Shown here: positions 21,186 to 30,944 of the stretch, in pieces | Position numbering within the stretch: the stretch's first letter is position 1 | How the letters are laid out: each line of letters starts with the position of its first letter | Assembly (NCBI GenBank): GCA_019914995.1 | Contig: CM034134.1 | Span: forward strand, 3,976,463 to 4,040,462 | Source of the DNA: Acanthochlamys bracteata | Lineage: Eukaryota > Streptophyta > Magnoliopsida > Pandanales > Velloziaceae | Reading direction: 5' to 3' | DNA length: 64,000 bases | Translations under genes and position numbers: made by a program | The notes under the pieces: model-generated | What the model was told of the DNA's origin: nothing | What the model saw: only the letters and a program-made list of their open reading frames with translations | The model's database searches: none

Positions 21186-21826
21186 GCACCTTAAAAGTCA
21201 TGTGTAAAATACGTGTTTGAACGCTATGAAGTAGAAACTTTAGCAATGATAGATACAGGATGTACTAATACTATTCTTACCCCAGATATCTTTCCAGAAA
21301 AATATTTTAGAAAACCTAAACAACCATTAGTTGCTACCCAGATGAATGGTGCTACTTATACATATACTATCTCTATACCTACAGGTACAAAAATTAGTTT
21401 CAAAACCAATTGCATGTTCTGATGATGTAATATTCTTTACCTCCCGATCAAACTTTCGTTAGAGGTTTAAGTCTTAAACATAATGTTATTTTAGGCATTT
21501 CTTTTCTGTTAAAAGATAATGGTAGTTTTACTCTTTTTAAGGATTTCTTCTTCCTGAACCGCCATTCTTTTCTTAGTCCAACTACACCTACCTCAGAGTA
21601 CGCTGGAAAGCGTGGTGGGTTTAAACCAGTTTTCTTAGATAAACATGGCCCTTTACCAATTTATACAGAACAAGATTTTGAAGAAGAAGAAGCAAAATGT
21701 CCCTGCCCTATTAAAGGTCAATGTCAATTAGGAGAACAAACAGAATTAGACTCCCTTACACAATATTTAGAGCAGTTAGATGAAATAGCTATTGATATAA
21801 ATGATGACTTTGAAGCTTTAGAATTC
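21186..21826 (+). pseudogene. Viral aspartic protease region
   Basis: 21,200-21,422 encodes the retropepsin-like active site 'MIDTGCTNTILT', then two stops. From about 21,429 the reading continues in another frame ('LKHNVILGISFLL'), which corresponds to the protease C-terminal hydrophobic motif. It then gives an acidic linker into RT. A frameshift therefore splits the protease. It would process the viral polyprotein. Confidence 0.8.
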
Positions 21827-22930
21827 ATGGAAGAACCTCTACACTTTACATATTCTTTATTAGAAGAAACTAGTTTAACACAATTAATTTCTAAGTTAGA
21901 AAAGTTGGAAATTATTGGAGAAAATATACAGAAATATTGGTATAAAGATAAAACAGTTTGTCATTTACGATTATTAAATGAAAATCTTGTTATAAAGGCA
22001 GGAACTATAGAAGCCTCTGAGGCTGATAGAAAAGATTTTAAGGAACATATAAATGATTTGCTTAAATTAAAAGTAATTAGGAAGTCAGATAGTCCACATA
22101 GATCCCCTGCATTTATTGTAAGAAATCATAGTGAAATAGTCAGAGGAAAATCTAGAATGGTTATAAATTACAAACGATTAAATGATAATACAATAGATGA
22201 TGGATATTTAATTCCAAATAAAAATGAATTACTAGAACGAATTCGAGATAGAAAAATTTATAGTAAATTTGATTGTAAATCCGGATTTTGGCAAGTTAGA
22301 ATGTCTGAAGAAAGTATACCTTGGACAGCTTTTACTTGTCCAGAAGGTCATTTTGAGTGGTTAGTAATGCCTTTCGGTCTAAAAAATGCACCTTCCATAT
22401 TTCAGAGAAAAATGGACGAGGTATTTAGACAATATGCAGAATTTGTGATAGTATATATAGATGACATTTTAGTTTTCAGTAAATCCAAAGAAGAACATTT
22501 AGGACATTTACAATTAGTATTAAAGGCATTTTTAGAACATGGAATAATTATTAGTAAAAAGAAAATGCAGATAGCAAAAGAAAAAATTGAATTTTTAGGA
22601 GTAATTATAGGAAAAGGAAAAATAGAATTACAAGAACATATTTGTAAAAAAATATTTAGTTTTCCTGATAAGTTAAGTAATTTAAAAGAAATACAACAAT
22701 TCTTAGGAGTATTAAATTACGCTAGACCTTTTATAAAAGATTTAGGAAAATTAGCAGGACCTTTATATGCTAAGACTAGTTTAAAAGGTCAACGAAATTT
22801 TAACCAAGAAGATATTAGATTAGTTCAACAAATTAAAGAAAAGGTTAAACAAATACCTCCTTTAGAGTTACCTTTAGATTCTGATTATTTAATTATAGAA
22901 ACAGATGGATCTCATCTCTACCAAAAGTGA
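21827..22930 (+). pseudogene. Viral reverse transcriptase, copy B
   Basis: 367 open codons, and the same frame is open back to about 21,429. RT motifs: 'SRMVINYKRLND' at 109-120, 'YSKFDCKSGFWQVRM' near 145-159, 'LVMPFGLKNAPS' at 179-190 and the catalytic YIDD at 210-213. RNase H begins with 'IIETDGSHL' and then stops, because a 13-14-base patch at 22,919-22,931 differs from copy A. RT copies pregenomic RNA into the viral DNA genome. There is no integrase, as expected for pararetroviruses. Confidence 0.92.
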
Positions 22931-23349
22931 TATTATTATCAAAACCTAATAAATATTAGCCTAAAGATACGAAAAAGGTAGTTAGATATAGTAGTGGTCA
23001 ATATAAAGAGAAAGGAAATAGAACAAGTATTGAGTCAGAATTACTAGCTATAAATTATGCTTTAGATTCATTCAGATTATTCATTTTATCTAAACCTGAA
23101 ATTACCATTAGAACTGACTGTGAAGCCATAGTAAAATTTTATAATAAAATGAATGAGAAAAGATCTAATCAAAGAAGATGGTTAAATTTTATAGATAGAA
23201 TTACAAATGATGGTATAAGAATCGAAATAGAGCATATAAAAGGTAAAGATAATAGATTAGCTGACATTTTAAGTAGATTTCTAACTCCTCTCATTTCTAC
23301 AGATGCAGCCTCCTCCACGATTCATTCCTCCTCAAGTAGCAAGACTTAG
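22919..23349 (+). pseudogene. Viral RNase H, copy B (broken)
   Basis: Nucleotide match to copy A's RNase H. The start is replaced by an unrelated short patch with a TGA at 22,928. TAG near 22,959 and a one-base loss near 22,972 follow. The last part (23,149-23,349) is open, with 'IKGKDNRLADILSRF', then a Ser/Thr-rich tail overlapping the next ORF by 47 bases. The enzyme would be inactive. Confidence 0.85.
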
Positions 23350-23875
23350 TGCTCAGAACCAGAACAATGTAGCCAGACCTAGTTTACAGACTCCACGGCC
23401 CAACAATTTAGAAAAGTTATATTTTGGTAAACATGAACTTTTATGTTTTCCCCCTAGTAATATCTCTTTTAGACCTTTAGATAAGCAAGAACAGAATATC
23501 TCTAAAGATCAACAATGTTTATTAGATAATCTTTGGCAATCATTTCAAAAGAATGATCAGCGATATTTCTTAGCAAGCATGAATGCACTTACTTTTCATT
23601 TTTCTCATGAAAGACGAAATTTCTCTTTTTATGTTGTTTTTAGAGGAAGACTACCTGGAGTTTTTCATACATGGTTAGAAGTTTTAGATAGTATTAGAGA
23701 TTTTCCCAATGCATCATATAAAGGGTTTAATCATTTCACAGAAGCATTAGATGTTGCACGAGAAACGCATTGGCATAAACTTTTATTTATCTCCTTCTTT
23801 GAGAACTGCACAGATAGACCCTCAGAACTCTTACAAGATAGCCAAAGATACTCCAGAAAAAATTATATTTTGTGA
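23303..23875 (+). pseudogene. Viral viroplasmin/transactivator-like ORF, copy B
   Basis: 190 residues from an ATG overlapping the pol end. Residues about 108-153 ('FYVVFRGRLPGVFHTWLEVL' to 'YKGFNHFTEALD') match the pattern of the Caulimovirus viroplasmin domain, a small RNase H1 N-terminus-like fold: aromatic-V-V-x-x-G-R-x-P-G, then W, then KGF. In caulimoviruses this protein forms inclusion bodies and reactivates translation of downstream ORFs. Residues 1-45 are Pro/Gln/Asn-rich. The ORF ends only four bases before the unit is cut at 23,879, and copy A shows further coding text beyond. Confidence 0.8.
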
Positions 23876-24191
23876 CCACAGACTAGGTAAAGGCGTTGTA
23901 TTGACTTTAGTGAATTTCACTTGTGGTGTCAAGTGACATGGACGTATATACTGCAGCGCCGAATCACGTAAAAATTTCTGGTGTGCTGACTGGGTTGCAT
24001 CTCTCAGCACTTGTGTTAACAATTTTGGTGCAGGGTGCAGTTCACATTTAGTCACTAGACAGTAACTTTCTCATCGATTGACTGCTTACTGTTCAGTGAT
24101 TGTTTTTAAAACAGTCGAGTGGTTGTTTGTTAATTTGCCACTGCTTAATGCACCCTCTCTTGAGTTCATATTTTACAGGTTTTCCTATCAA

Positions 24192-24204
24192 TTGATATCA
24201 GAAC
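24192..24204 (+). promoter_or_regulatory. copia2 primer binding site
   Basis: TTGATATCAGAAC, then AGGG, directly after the LTR end 'TCCTATCAA'. It is a mutated form of the initiator-tRNA-Met site. The right copy at 49,250-49,262 has the same variant. Confidence 0.7.
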
Positions 24205-24253
24205 AGGGTCTCTATTATAGACAAAGACTATCCGCCTTAGAGGAAAAGATTGA

Positions 24254-25260
24254 ATGGCAAGCATAGACATTGTTGCAACTGAAGGAAGAACGTCAAACCG
24301 ACCACCACTCTTTGATGGCTTGAACTATAGATATTGGAAGCGCAAGATAACTATATCTATCCAAGCACAAGACTCATATTACGGATAATTATCAATACAG
24401 ACCAATTGTACCAACAAGGATTTTTCTCGTGCTATCATTGCAAGCAAACGACAAAAGAGAGGAAAGGCAAGCCATGAAGAAAGCATTACACAGCCCATGA
24501 TGACCAACAGAGGAATTGCTATCATTGCAAGAAAACGGGAGACTACCATCATGAATGCCCTTTATCAAAGAGAACCAAGAAGAAGGAAGTCATGACTACA
24601 TGGATTGATGAGGACTCATCTTCTTGAATTGAATCTGAGAATGAAACCAAAACCGCAAACATGTGCTTCATAGTAAATGGTGATTCGCACAATGACGTTA
24701 GTGATCCCAACTATAAAATTTCATATGTGAATTACATGTTGCTTTTTCTGAATTGTATGAGAAATTTAGAAGCTTAAAAAAGATGTATAAATCTCTTAAG
24801 AAGTGCATGCATGAGAGTGAAAAGATAAATGAACGGTTAACCGAAGAAATTAAGTCATTGCTTAATAATGCTCCTCTGAACCAGTCGAATGCATGTGATT
24901 GTGATGCTATAAAATCCAAAAATATTAAGCTTACCGAATTGTCTGATGATGTGCCACATGAAAATGAAAACGTTATGCTGGAGATGAAAGGATAAAAACC
25001 GAAAATATAAAGATGACAAACGAGATGACTTGATCTAATGCTCGGATCTCACAACCATATCTTTAGAAATCAATAAATCAGTTTGGCCCTAGCAACAAAA
25101 TCAAGCACCTAAAAAACGTCTGGACTGTAAATACTTCCTCTACACCCTTTGTTACTTGTTTTCATTGCAATACAAAAGGTCATGTCATCAAATCTTGCTA
25201 GTACAAAAAGAATGACAAGAAAGTGAAACAAATATGGGTCCCTAATTGAACCATCTGACC
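24254..25260 (+). pseudogene. gag: copia2 gag (broken)
   Basis: Starts at ATG 24,254 with the copia gag N-terminus ('LFDGLNYRYWKRKITISIQ'), then a stop about 45 codons in. A first zinc knuckle near 24,515 reads CYHC....D....C, with Asp where His is expected. A coiled-coil stretch is open at 24,753-24,995 ('YKSLKKCMHESEKINERL'). A second knuckle near 25,160 reads CFHC....H....C and is intact. Large parts of the capsid domain between 24,390 and 24,430 appear deleted. Confidence 0.8.
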
Positions 25261-25329
25261 AGCAAATATTAAAGGACCTAAGAAGTTTGGTTAGTTAAAA
25301 TGTGAGCAATCTCTTGCAAGTATGCTTGG

Positions 25330-26390
25330 CGGTCGGTAGGAATAGAAAGACCAAATGGCATCTTGATAGCGGCTGTACAAGGCATATGACAGGAATGTTA
25401 CCAACTTCAGTCATCTAAAGGCATGCTAAGGAGGAAAAGCTACTCTTGCATATCATAGCAAGAGTTTGGTGACAGGTATTGGTAAGATTAGTAAAGGATC
25501 TTCTTTAAGCAATGATGACGTGTTATGTGTGCAAGGTTTGAAGCATAAAATCTTGAGCATAAGTCAACATTGCGGTTTTGGTATGTGTGTGACATTCAAA
25601 GAAAACCTTACTCGGTGATCAACTCATTCGGAAAGAAAATTCATCCAAGATCGAAGGGAAGGTAATGTATATGTTACTTATCTTGGACATTTTCATTACA
25701 AAACCTTTGCTTTGTAGCTAGCCAGCAAGAAACCAGTCACTTGGGCATAAAAGACTCACCATATCAGTAACAAAATGATTACAAAGCTCTCTCCAAGCAA
25801 CTAGTCTCAGTCAACCTTAGCGTACCATACGGTATGGAAGGACTTTTGAATGCATGTATAAAAGTAAAACAAATGAGGACCTCATTCAAGCCAAAGCAAG
25901 ATGTAACCACTAGCAAGCCACTCAAATTGCTTCACATGGATTTGTTTGTACCTACTCAAACCGCAAGCTATGCAGGGGACATCTATTGTCTTTTTTCATT
26001 GTTGATGACACTCGGTGGTATTGTTGGGTGCTCTTCTTGGCATTCAAGAATGAAGCATTAAATGTATTCTCTTCTTTCTCAAAAAGAAAATTCAAAAGGA
26101 ACTTGCTTTAAACATTGTTTCTATTAGGAGTGACCACGGTAAAGAGCTTCAAAACCAAAGTTTTGAGAAATTTTGTGATGCAAATGGTTTGAACCATAAC
26201 TTCTCACTACGTATAACTCCTCAACAAAATGGTTTTGTTGAAGGGAAGAATAGAGGGGCTAGTGAATATGGCAAGAACTATGTTGTGTGATCAAAATTTC
26301 CCTAAGCAATTTTGGGCTGAAGCCATGAATACCCCTTGTCACATTATCAAGTTGAAAGGTATTATCCTAGACTGGTCGTTAAGGGCTGCG
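25330..26390 (+). pseudogene. pol: copia2 protease, pre-integrase and integrase (broken)
   Basis: Protease motif 'WHLDSGCTRHMTGM' near 25,350. Pre-integrase text ('KHKILSISQ') near 25,545. 25,834-26,061 holds 'SFKPKQDVTTSKPLKLLHMDL', the entry to the integrase core. The second catalytic Asp lies in 'RSDHGKE' near 26,128, and the Glu in the 'TPQQNGFVEGKN' block near 26,218-26,250. Frame changes occur between each block. The family integrates cDNA; this copy cannot. Confidence 0.8.
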
Positions 26391-26394
26391 CTAA

Positions 26395-27777
26395 AAAAGA
26401 AGGTATCAACATGGAACAGATCTTCTCTCAAGTAGTACGGCTTGCAACTATTAGAGCAGTCCTAGCCTTGTTTGCCACATCTAATCTTGAGCTCGAGTAG
26501 CTCGATGTTAAAACTACTTTCTTGCATGGAGAGCCCAACAAAGAAATATACATGCACCCGCTAGAAGGATTTATTCGTAATAACAAAGAGTACTTCGTTT
26601 GTAGGCTGAATAAACATCATAATGTCTTAAACATGCACCTAGATGCTGGTACAACTGATTTGACTCTAATATTGAGAGCCTTGAATACAACAAGCTAGCA
26701 ACATATCCTTATTCAGATACTTATCCATACCACAAGAAATTTGAAAATGTTTCCTATATAATCTTAGTGTTATACGTGGATGACATGATTGTAGGAAGCA
26801 CGAGCATGGTCAGCATTAAAGAATTAAAGGCTCAGCTAGCTAATGAATTCGATTCAAAGGAGCTTGGGTAGGCAAATAAGAACCTGGGGTTGCGTCTACA
26901 CCGTGACCAAGGTAACATGAAGATTAGGCTGTCATAGAAAAGTTATCTAGAGAAGGTACACCCCCGCTTCAATACGGAGGGATGTAAATCGCTATCTACT
27001 CCCCTACCTGTTAACCTCAGGTTATTCTCTGTTGAAAATCCTAAAAAAAGGGGATGGCAAGCCGAAGTAGCCCATGAAAGTCAACAAGATGTAGCTGATG
27101 CAAGATAGAGTTGACGAGGGGCGTACAAAAAGTAGCGGATGGAAGTATCATCTTAGCAATATGCATTCGCGATGGAAATCTGATGTTCACCATGATCATG
27201 CAATACCTAACTTGGTTTAAGTAGTGGGAGCAATCGGTAGATTCATAGATAACCTTGGTGACCACTAGCAAGCCGTGAAAAGGATTACCCGCTACATAAA
27301 GTGGACCTTGGACACTTCACCGTATTCTGAAGGATCCGAGTACCTTGTTAAAGGGTATATCTATGCATGTTTCAATATGAGACGTTGTACTATTGGATAT
27401 GCATTTATACTTACAAACGGAGCGGTAAGGTAGTGCATCAGTCCACGTGGAGGTCTACAACCAAAGCAGAGTACGTCATACGGCACATGCTTGCAAAGAA
27501 GCAATATAGATACAGAGATGTTGTAGGAGGTTGAGCACAGAAAAGTGGTTATGCCTCTATTTTCTGATAGTCAGAATGCTTGCATCTCGTAAGGAATCCA
27601 TCTTATTACTCTAGAACTAAACACATTGGTGCCATACGTGATATGTTGGAAAATACAAGCATGAATGTTCTTAAAGTTTGTGCGGAGAACTCAACAGATG
27701 CATTGACAAAACCCATTACAGGTGATAAGTTCGAATGGATTAGATCCATGTATGGCCTAGTCACAGGAAGCAACTAA
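26395..27777 (+). pseudogene. pol: copia2 reverse transcriptase and RNase H (broken)
   Basis: The RT begins late ('EQIFSQVVRLATIRAVLALF') because a deletion joins it to the integrase region. Further blocks: 'LDVKTTFLHGEPNKEIYMHP', catalytic YVDDMIVGS near 26,773 and 'KSLSTPLPVNLRL'. RNase H ends at 27,580-27,777 with 'SRTKHIGAIRDML' and 'DALTKPITGDKFEW', the usual SIRE-like C-terminus. Stops occur throughout except in the last 66 codons. Confidence 0.82.
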
Positions 27778-27783
27778 AACAAT

Positions 27784-28927
27784 TGATGAAGAAATAATAA
27801 TAGAATTAAGTATAATGAATACTGATCACTAGAGTTTATACGTACGGATATTTATAGAGTACATATAATGGGTTTATCTCACATATAGCCCGATAATACA
27901 GTCAAATATCCCCCCTCAAGCTAATGATGGGTCAAACAACATGAGTTTGTTCAATAATGTTTGAAATCTCGGTGTCAGATGCGATTTTGTAAAGAAATCT
28001 GCCAGTTGATCAGTAGAGGCAACATGTGGTAAAGAAATAGTACCTGACAGAAAATACTCACGAACGAAGTGACAGTCAATCTCAATATGTTTCGTCCGTT
28101 CATGAAAAACTTGATAGCTTGCAATTTGAATAGCACTCCAATTGTCACAGTAAAGAGGAGTAGCTCCTGTAAATGTAAATCCCATATCGGTAAGTAATCT
28201 TCGACATGAATAATCTCCTTGTGGTAGTAGCGACCAAGCTCGATACTCAAACCACGTTGAATAACAAGCAACGACATCCTGTTTCTTCTTTGCTACCCAC
28301 GAAATCAATGAATAAGCAGAAACCTGTAAAAGAACGTCTAGTGGTTGGATCACCAACCCAATCTGCATCAGTAAAAGCTCGAAGCTCCAAAGTGGATATG
28401 GAAGACATAAACAAATAGCAAGTAGCAGTGCCTTGAAGATATCTGCAATTCTGTGTAAAGCACTATAATGTGATGATCGCGGTGCAGAAACAAATTGACT
28501 GACGACGCTTACTGCATGAGAAATGTAGGGCCTAGTCATACAAAGATAGACAAGCTGACCGACAAGCCGTCTGTACCGAGTAGGATCTGTGAGAGGCGCA
28601 CCATCTGTAGCATGAAGTTTCACATAAAGCTCTAAAGGGGTATCAACTGTCCGACTATCAGATAAGCCTGTAGATTTAATAATGTCAGAAGTGTATTTTT
28701 GTTGAGAAATAAGAAATCCTCTAGTACTTTGCGCAATCTCCAATCCAAGAAAATGGCGTAGATATCCAAGGTCCTTCATCTGAAACTGTTAGTAGGTGCT
28801 TTTTCGTGGTTGCAATACCTGCAATATCATCCCCTGTTAAAATCATATCATCTACATACAATAACAGGAGTACCCGCCCTTGTGGTGAGAACCGCACAAA
28901 TAAGAAGTGATCCTGAGAACTCCGCTG
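27784..28927 (-). mobile_element. copia1 3' end (left D copy)
   Basis: Minus strand: a 121-base LTR (27,784-27,904) next to the copia2 end, a purine tract (GAGGGGGGA on the minus strand, near 27,909-27,917), RNase H and the last part of RT. It is cut in RT at 28,927. The partner at 44,512-45,650 is continuous with the rest of copia1. Confidence 0.87.
27916..28927 (-). pseudogene. pol: copia1 RT end and RNase H
   Basis: The YVDDMILTGDD catalytic motif lies near 28,845-28,860, followed by 287 open codons (28,779-27,916). These contain 'MKDLGYLRHFLGLEIAQS', 'YTSDIIKSTGL', 'RRLVGQLVYLCMTRP' and the RNase H end ('LPHVASTDQLADFFTK', 'FQTLLNKLMLF'). Compared with family members, the middle of RNase H is locally out of phase (around 28,260-28,440), so the long open frame includes shifted text. 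Two short differences distinguish it from the right copy. Confidence 0.82.
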
Positions 28928-28950
28928 CCAATTGATGACAAATCACCGTA

Positions 28951-29316
28951 TGTGGGAAGGACTTATGATAGACTGTTACATACGTAATTTAGAAGATAGG
29001 ATTTTAGAAGTAGTAGGAGTTTGAGTTACTTTAGCAGACCAGTGAATAAGAGTTTGTGTTTCGTTAGAAAACTAAGTTGTTTGTATTTCATTCGGAAACC
29101 AAGTAGCTGAGTAGGAGTCGTGTGTTAAGAGAGTTTTGTTAGTTTAGGAACTCTACCAATATGGTAAGAGCTAAGCTATAAATAAAGGTGCTTGGCACCT
29201 CATGTAAGCAGGAAAAGAAGAATTGAATTAGTTATTTATTCTAGTTTTATTTTTAGTTTCTTAGATTATTTAGCATTAGAATATTTTCGCGGTTCGTGTT
29301 ATCACGAATCATACCA
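28951..29316 (+). repeat. Q element LTR (right copy)
   Basis: 366 bases, TGTGGG...ATACCA, the same length as the left copy. TATA-like TATAAATAAAGG lies at about 29,176-29,190. The length conservation and the TG..CA ends support an LTR, although no paired second LTR exists in the window. Confidence 0.75.
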
Positions 29317-29318
29317 AT

Positions 29319-29330
29319 TGGTATCAGAGC
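29319..29330 (+). promoter_or_regulatory. Q element primer binding site
   Basis: TGGTATCAGAGC, initiator-tRNA-Met type, two bases after the LTR end. In the left copy the same place is mutated after the first eight bases. Confidence 0.85.
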
Positions 29331-29365
29331 AGTCGATTTGCAACCTCGCTCTTGCTGCTAGCTAC

Positions 29366-30393
29366 AATGTCCTCATTGCACCAGCAACAGTGGCATCAGT
29401 CACAATATTATCAACAACAGGAGTTTCATCTCAGAATCGTATTTATATGGCGATGAATTCTACCAAAGAACATAATCAGCCATATGAGTTGTACTCACAA
29501 TGATTTTCTTATAATTTTTATCAGCAATATCATTGGCAATAGGAGTCATATTCACAATGGTATCATCGAAATCCTTATGAGCAATCCTATCAACAACATC
29601 AAATTCACCATCAGTGTTCACAAATTTATTATGACCAACAATATCAAATCCAACCACAGCAAACTCATGCAATGCCTATACCTCAGCGCACGAGTGATGC
29701 GCTAGAGCGGTTAAGCATGCTACTAGCCGAGCTAAAGGAGTTTTTCTGGGGACTTCAAAATTTAAGAATAAGTCAAACCAAATAGAACAAGTTCAGCAAC
29801 AACAGCCTCCTATTTCACATGATCCAATTCATGTTTCTTTGGATCCTCCTCAAGCCACAACTGCCACCGGAATTAAATCGCTTCATGCGGATTCCTCACA
29901 AAATCTTTTTCCCACTCAAATCACTCCTACCACGAATGCCACCGCTATCCCTCCAACGTTAGATGAGCTTAAACCTTCACTACCTCCTACATCAACACCG
30001 CCATCGACAGCTACCCCGATCACCACTTCCATCGCCGCCGACACCACTACGCCGAAGCTCGATGACTTCAAACTCTCCTCACCACTAACTGATGTCGTCT
30101 CTTCTCAAAATCCTCTTCTTGTATCCTCAGATCTCCCTCCAATCACAACATCTACCGCCGGAATTGAGCATCCGCCACCACCAATATTTACCCAAATCAC
30201 CACTTCCTTTACCACCGGCACCACTTTGGAAGCTCCTGAATTTGAAATTTCCACACCGCTGACACCATCACCGGTGATTAAATTCGAACCTCCAGTGGAA
30301 TCGAAAGAAAGTGAGCACGCGCACGCGCAATCTCTCGAGAGATTTTCAACGAAACAACAGGAGGAGAAAGGATCTCACAGATTTCTCCGATGA
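29366..30393 (+). pseudogene. Q element Gln/Tyr-rich protein (broken copy)
   Basis: Starts with the same ATG context as the intact left copy. Stops occur in the Gln/Tyr-rich part (for example near 29,501 and 29,539) and a frame change near 29,760. The Pro/Thr/Ser-rich half, 29,839-30,393, is open for 184 codons and nearly identical to the left copy. No retroviral enzyme domain is visible. Confidence 0.6.
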
Positions 30394-30940
30394 ACTCCGA
30401 AGTTTCCATGCGGGGGACTGATCTCTACTCGGTGATCTCATCGAGCCCACCACCGCATGACGATCTCGATCTCTTATGTCCGAACATGCTACTTGTTGCT
30501 AGCAAAGCTCAAATTTTCTTCTTGCGTGCAATGAAGTTGCTATCGGATGCGAAGACCCTCGATAGGCGAAGATCGACCAGCGATCATGCACCTCCGTTCT
30601 CTTCAATCCCAATTGATCCTGGAGGCGGTTCACTGTGATGAGTCGTGGTGAACATGAAGGAGGACGTGTCGATATTTAAGAACTCTGCTGAAAGAAATCC
30701 TCGCGCCACCGACTTCTATTCTTTTTACGAGAATGTTCGGGAGGGTAAACGGTGGCAAACTCCTTGTCACGAGGCCTTTCATGGCGCTCTAGAGGAATGC
30801 TAAAGTCGAGCGAAGACAGTTCGAGAAGATCAAATTGCAAGACGGACTCGAAAAACAAGATCATCTCATGCACCTCGGGCGGAAGCCTTTTAACATTCAA
30901 GTTGTCTTCCTGTACCTATGTGGCTTTGCCCGCATATAGT
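30390..30940 (+). pseudogene. Q element downstream stretch (broken copy)
   Basis: Counterpart of 8,833-9,327, with the same basic, unrecognised text interrupted by several stops and small gaps. No family is recognised. Confidence 0.3.
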
Positions 30941-30944
30941 TGAC

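Larger units (their letters stand above)
13803..23879 (+). mobile_element. Endogenous caulimovirid, two head-to-tail units
   Basis: Copy A (13,803-16,899) carries the end of RT, RNase H, the viroplasmin-like ORF and the intergenic region. Copy B (16,900-23,879) starts at the tRNA-Met primer site and runs to the viroplasmin-like ORF. Matching points are 8,798-8,800 bases apart, which is one viral genome length. Coding DNA is strikingly AT-rich compared with the flanks. Gene order and motifs are those of a plant pararetrovirus: movement protein, CCHC coat protein, protease, RT and RNase H with no integrase. All long ORFs are broken. Confidence 0.93.
23880..27777 (+). mobile_element. SIRE-like copia element copia2 (left copy)
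   Basis: Plus-strand copia: a 312-base LTR remnant, primer site, gag, protease, integrase, RT and RNase H. The pararetrovirus replaces the first part of the LTR. At its 3' side the copia1 LTR abuts the pol end, so no polypurine tract or 3' LTR is present. Many stops. Inverted partner at 45,655-49,560. Confidence 0.87.
23880..28927. repeat. Duplicated segment D, copy 1 (copia2 plus copia1 3' end)
   Basis: 5,048 bases matching 44,512-49,560 in inverted orientation. The segment contains copia2 (plus) followed by the LTR, RNase H and part of the RT of copia1 (minus). Its left edge abuts the pararetrovirus. Its right edge, in the copia1 RT, is separated by five bases from the start of the right inverted arm. 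Confidence 0.9.
28951..30940 (+). mobile_element. Short-LTR Q element (right copy)
   Basis: Inverted partner of 8,790-10,830. It keeps a clear primer site and the same LTR, but its Gln-rich ORF is interrupted. It ends where the copia-b fragment begins near 30,940. Only one LTR is present. Confidence 0.65.
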
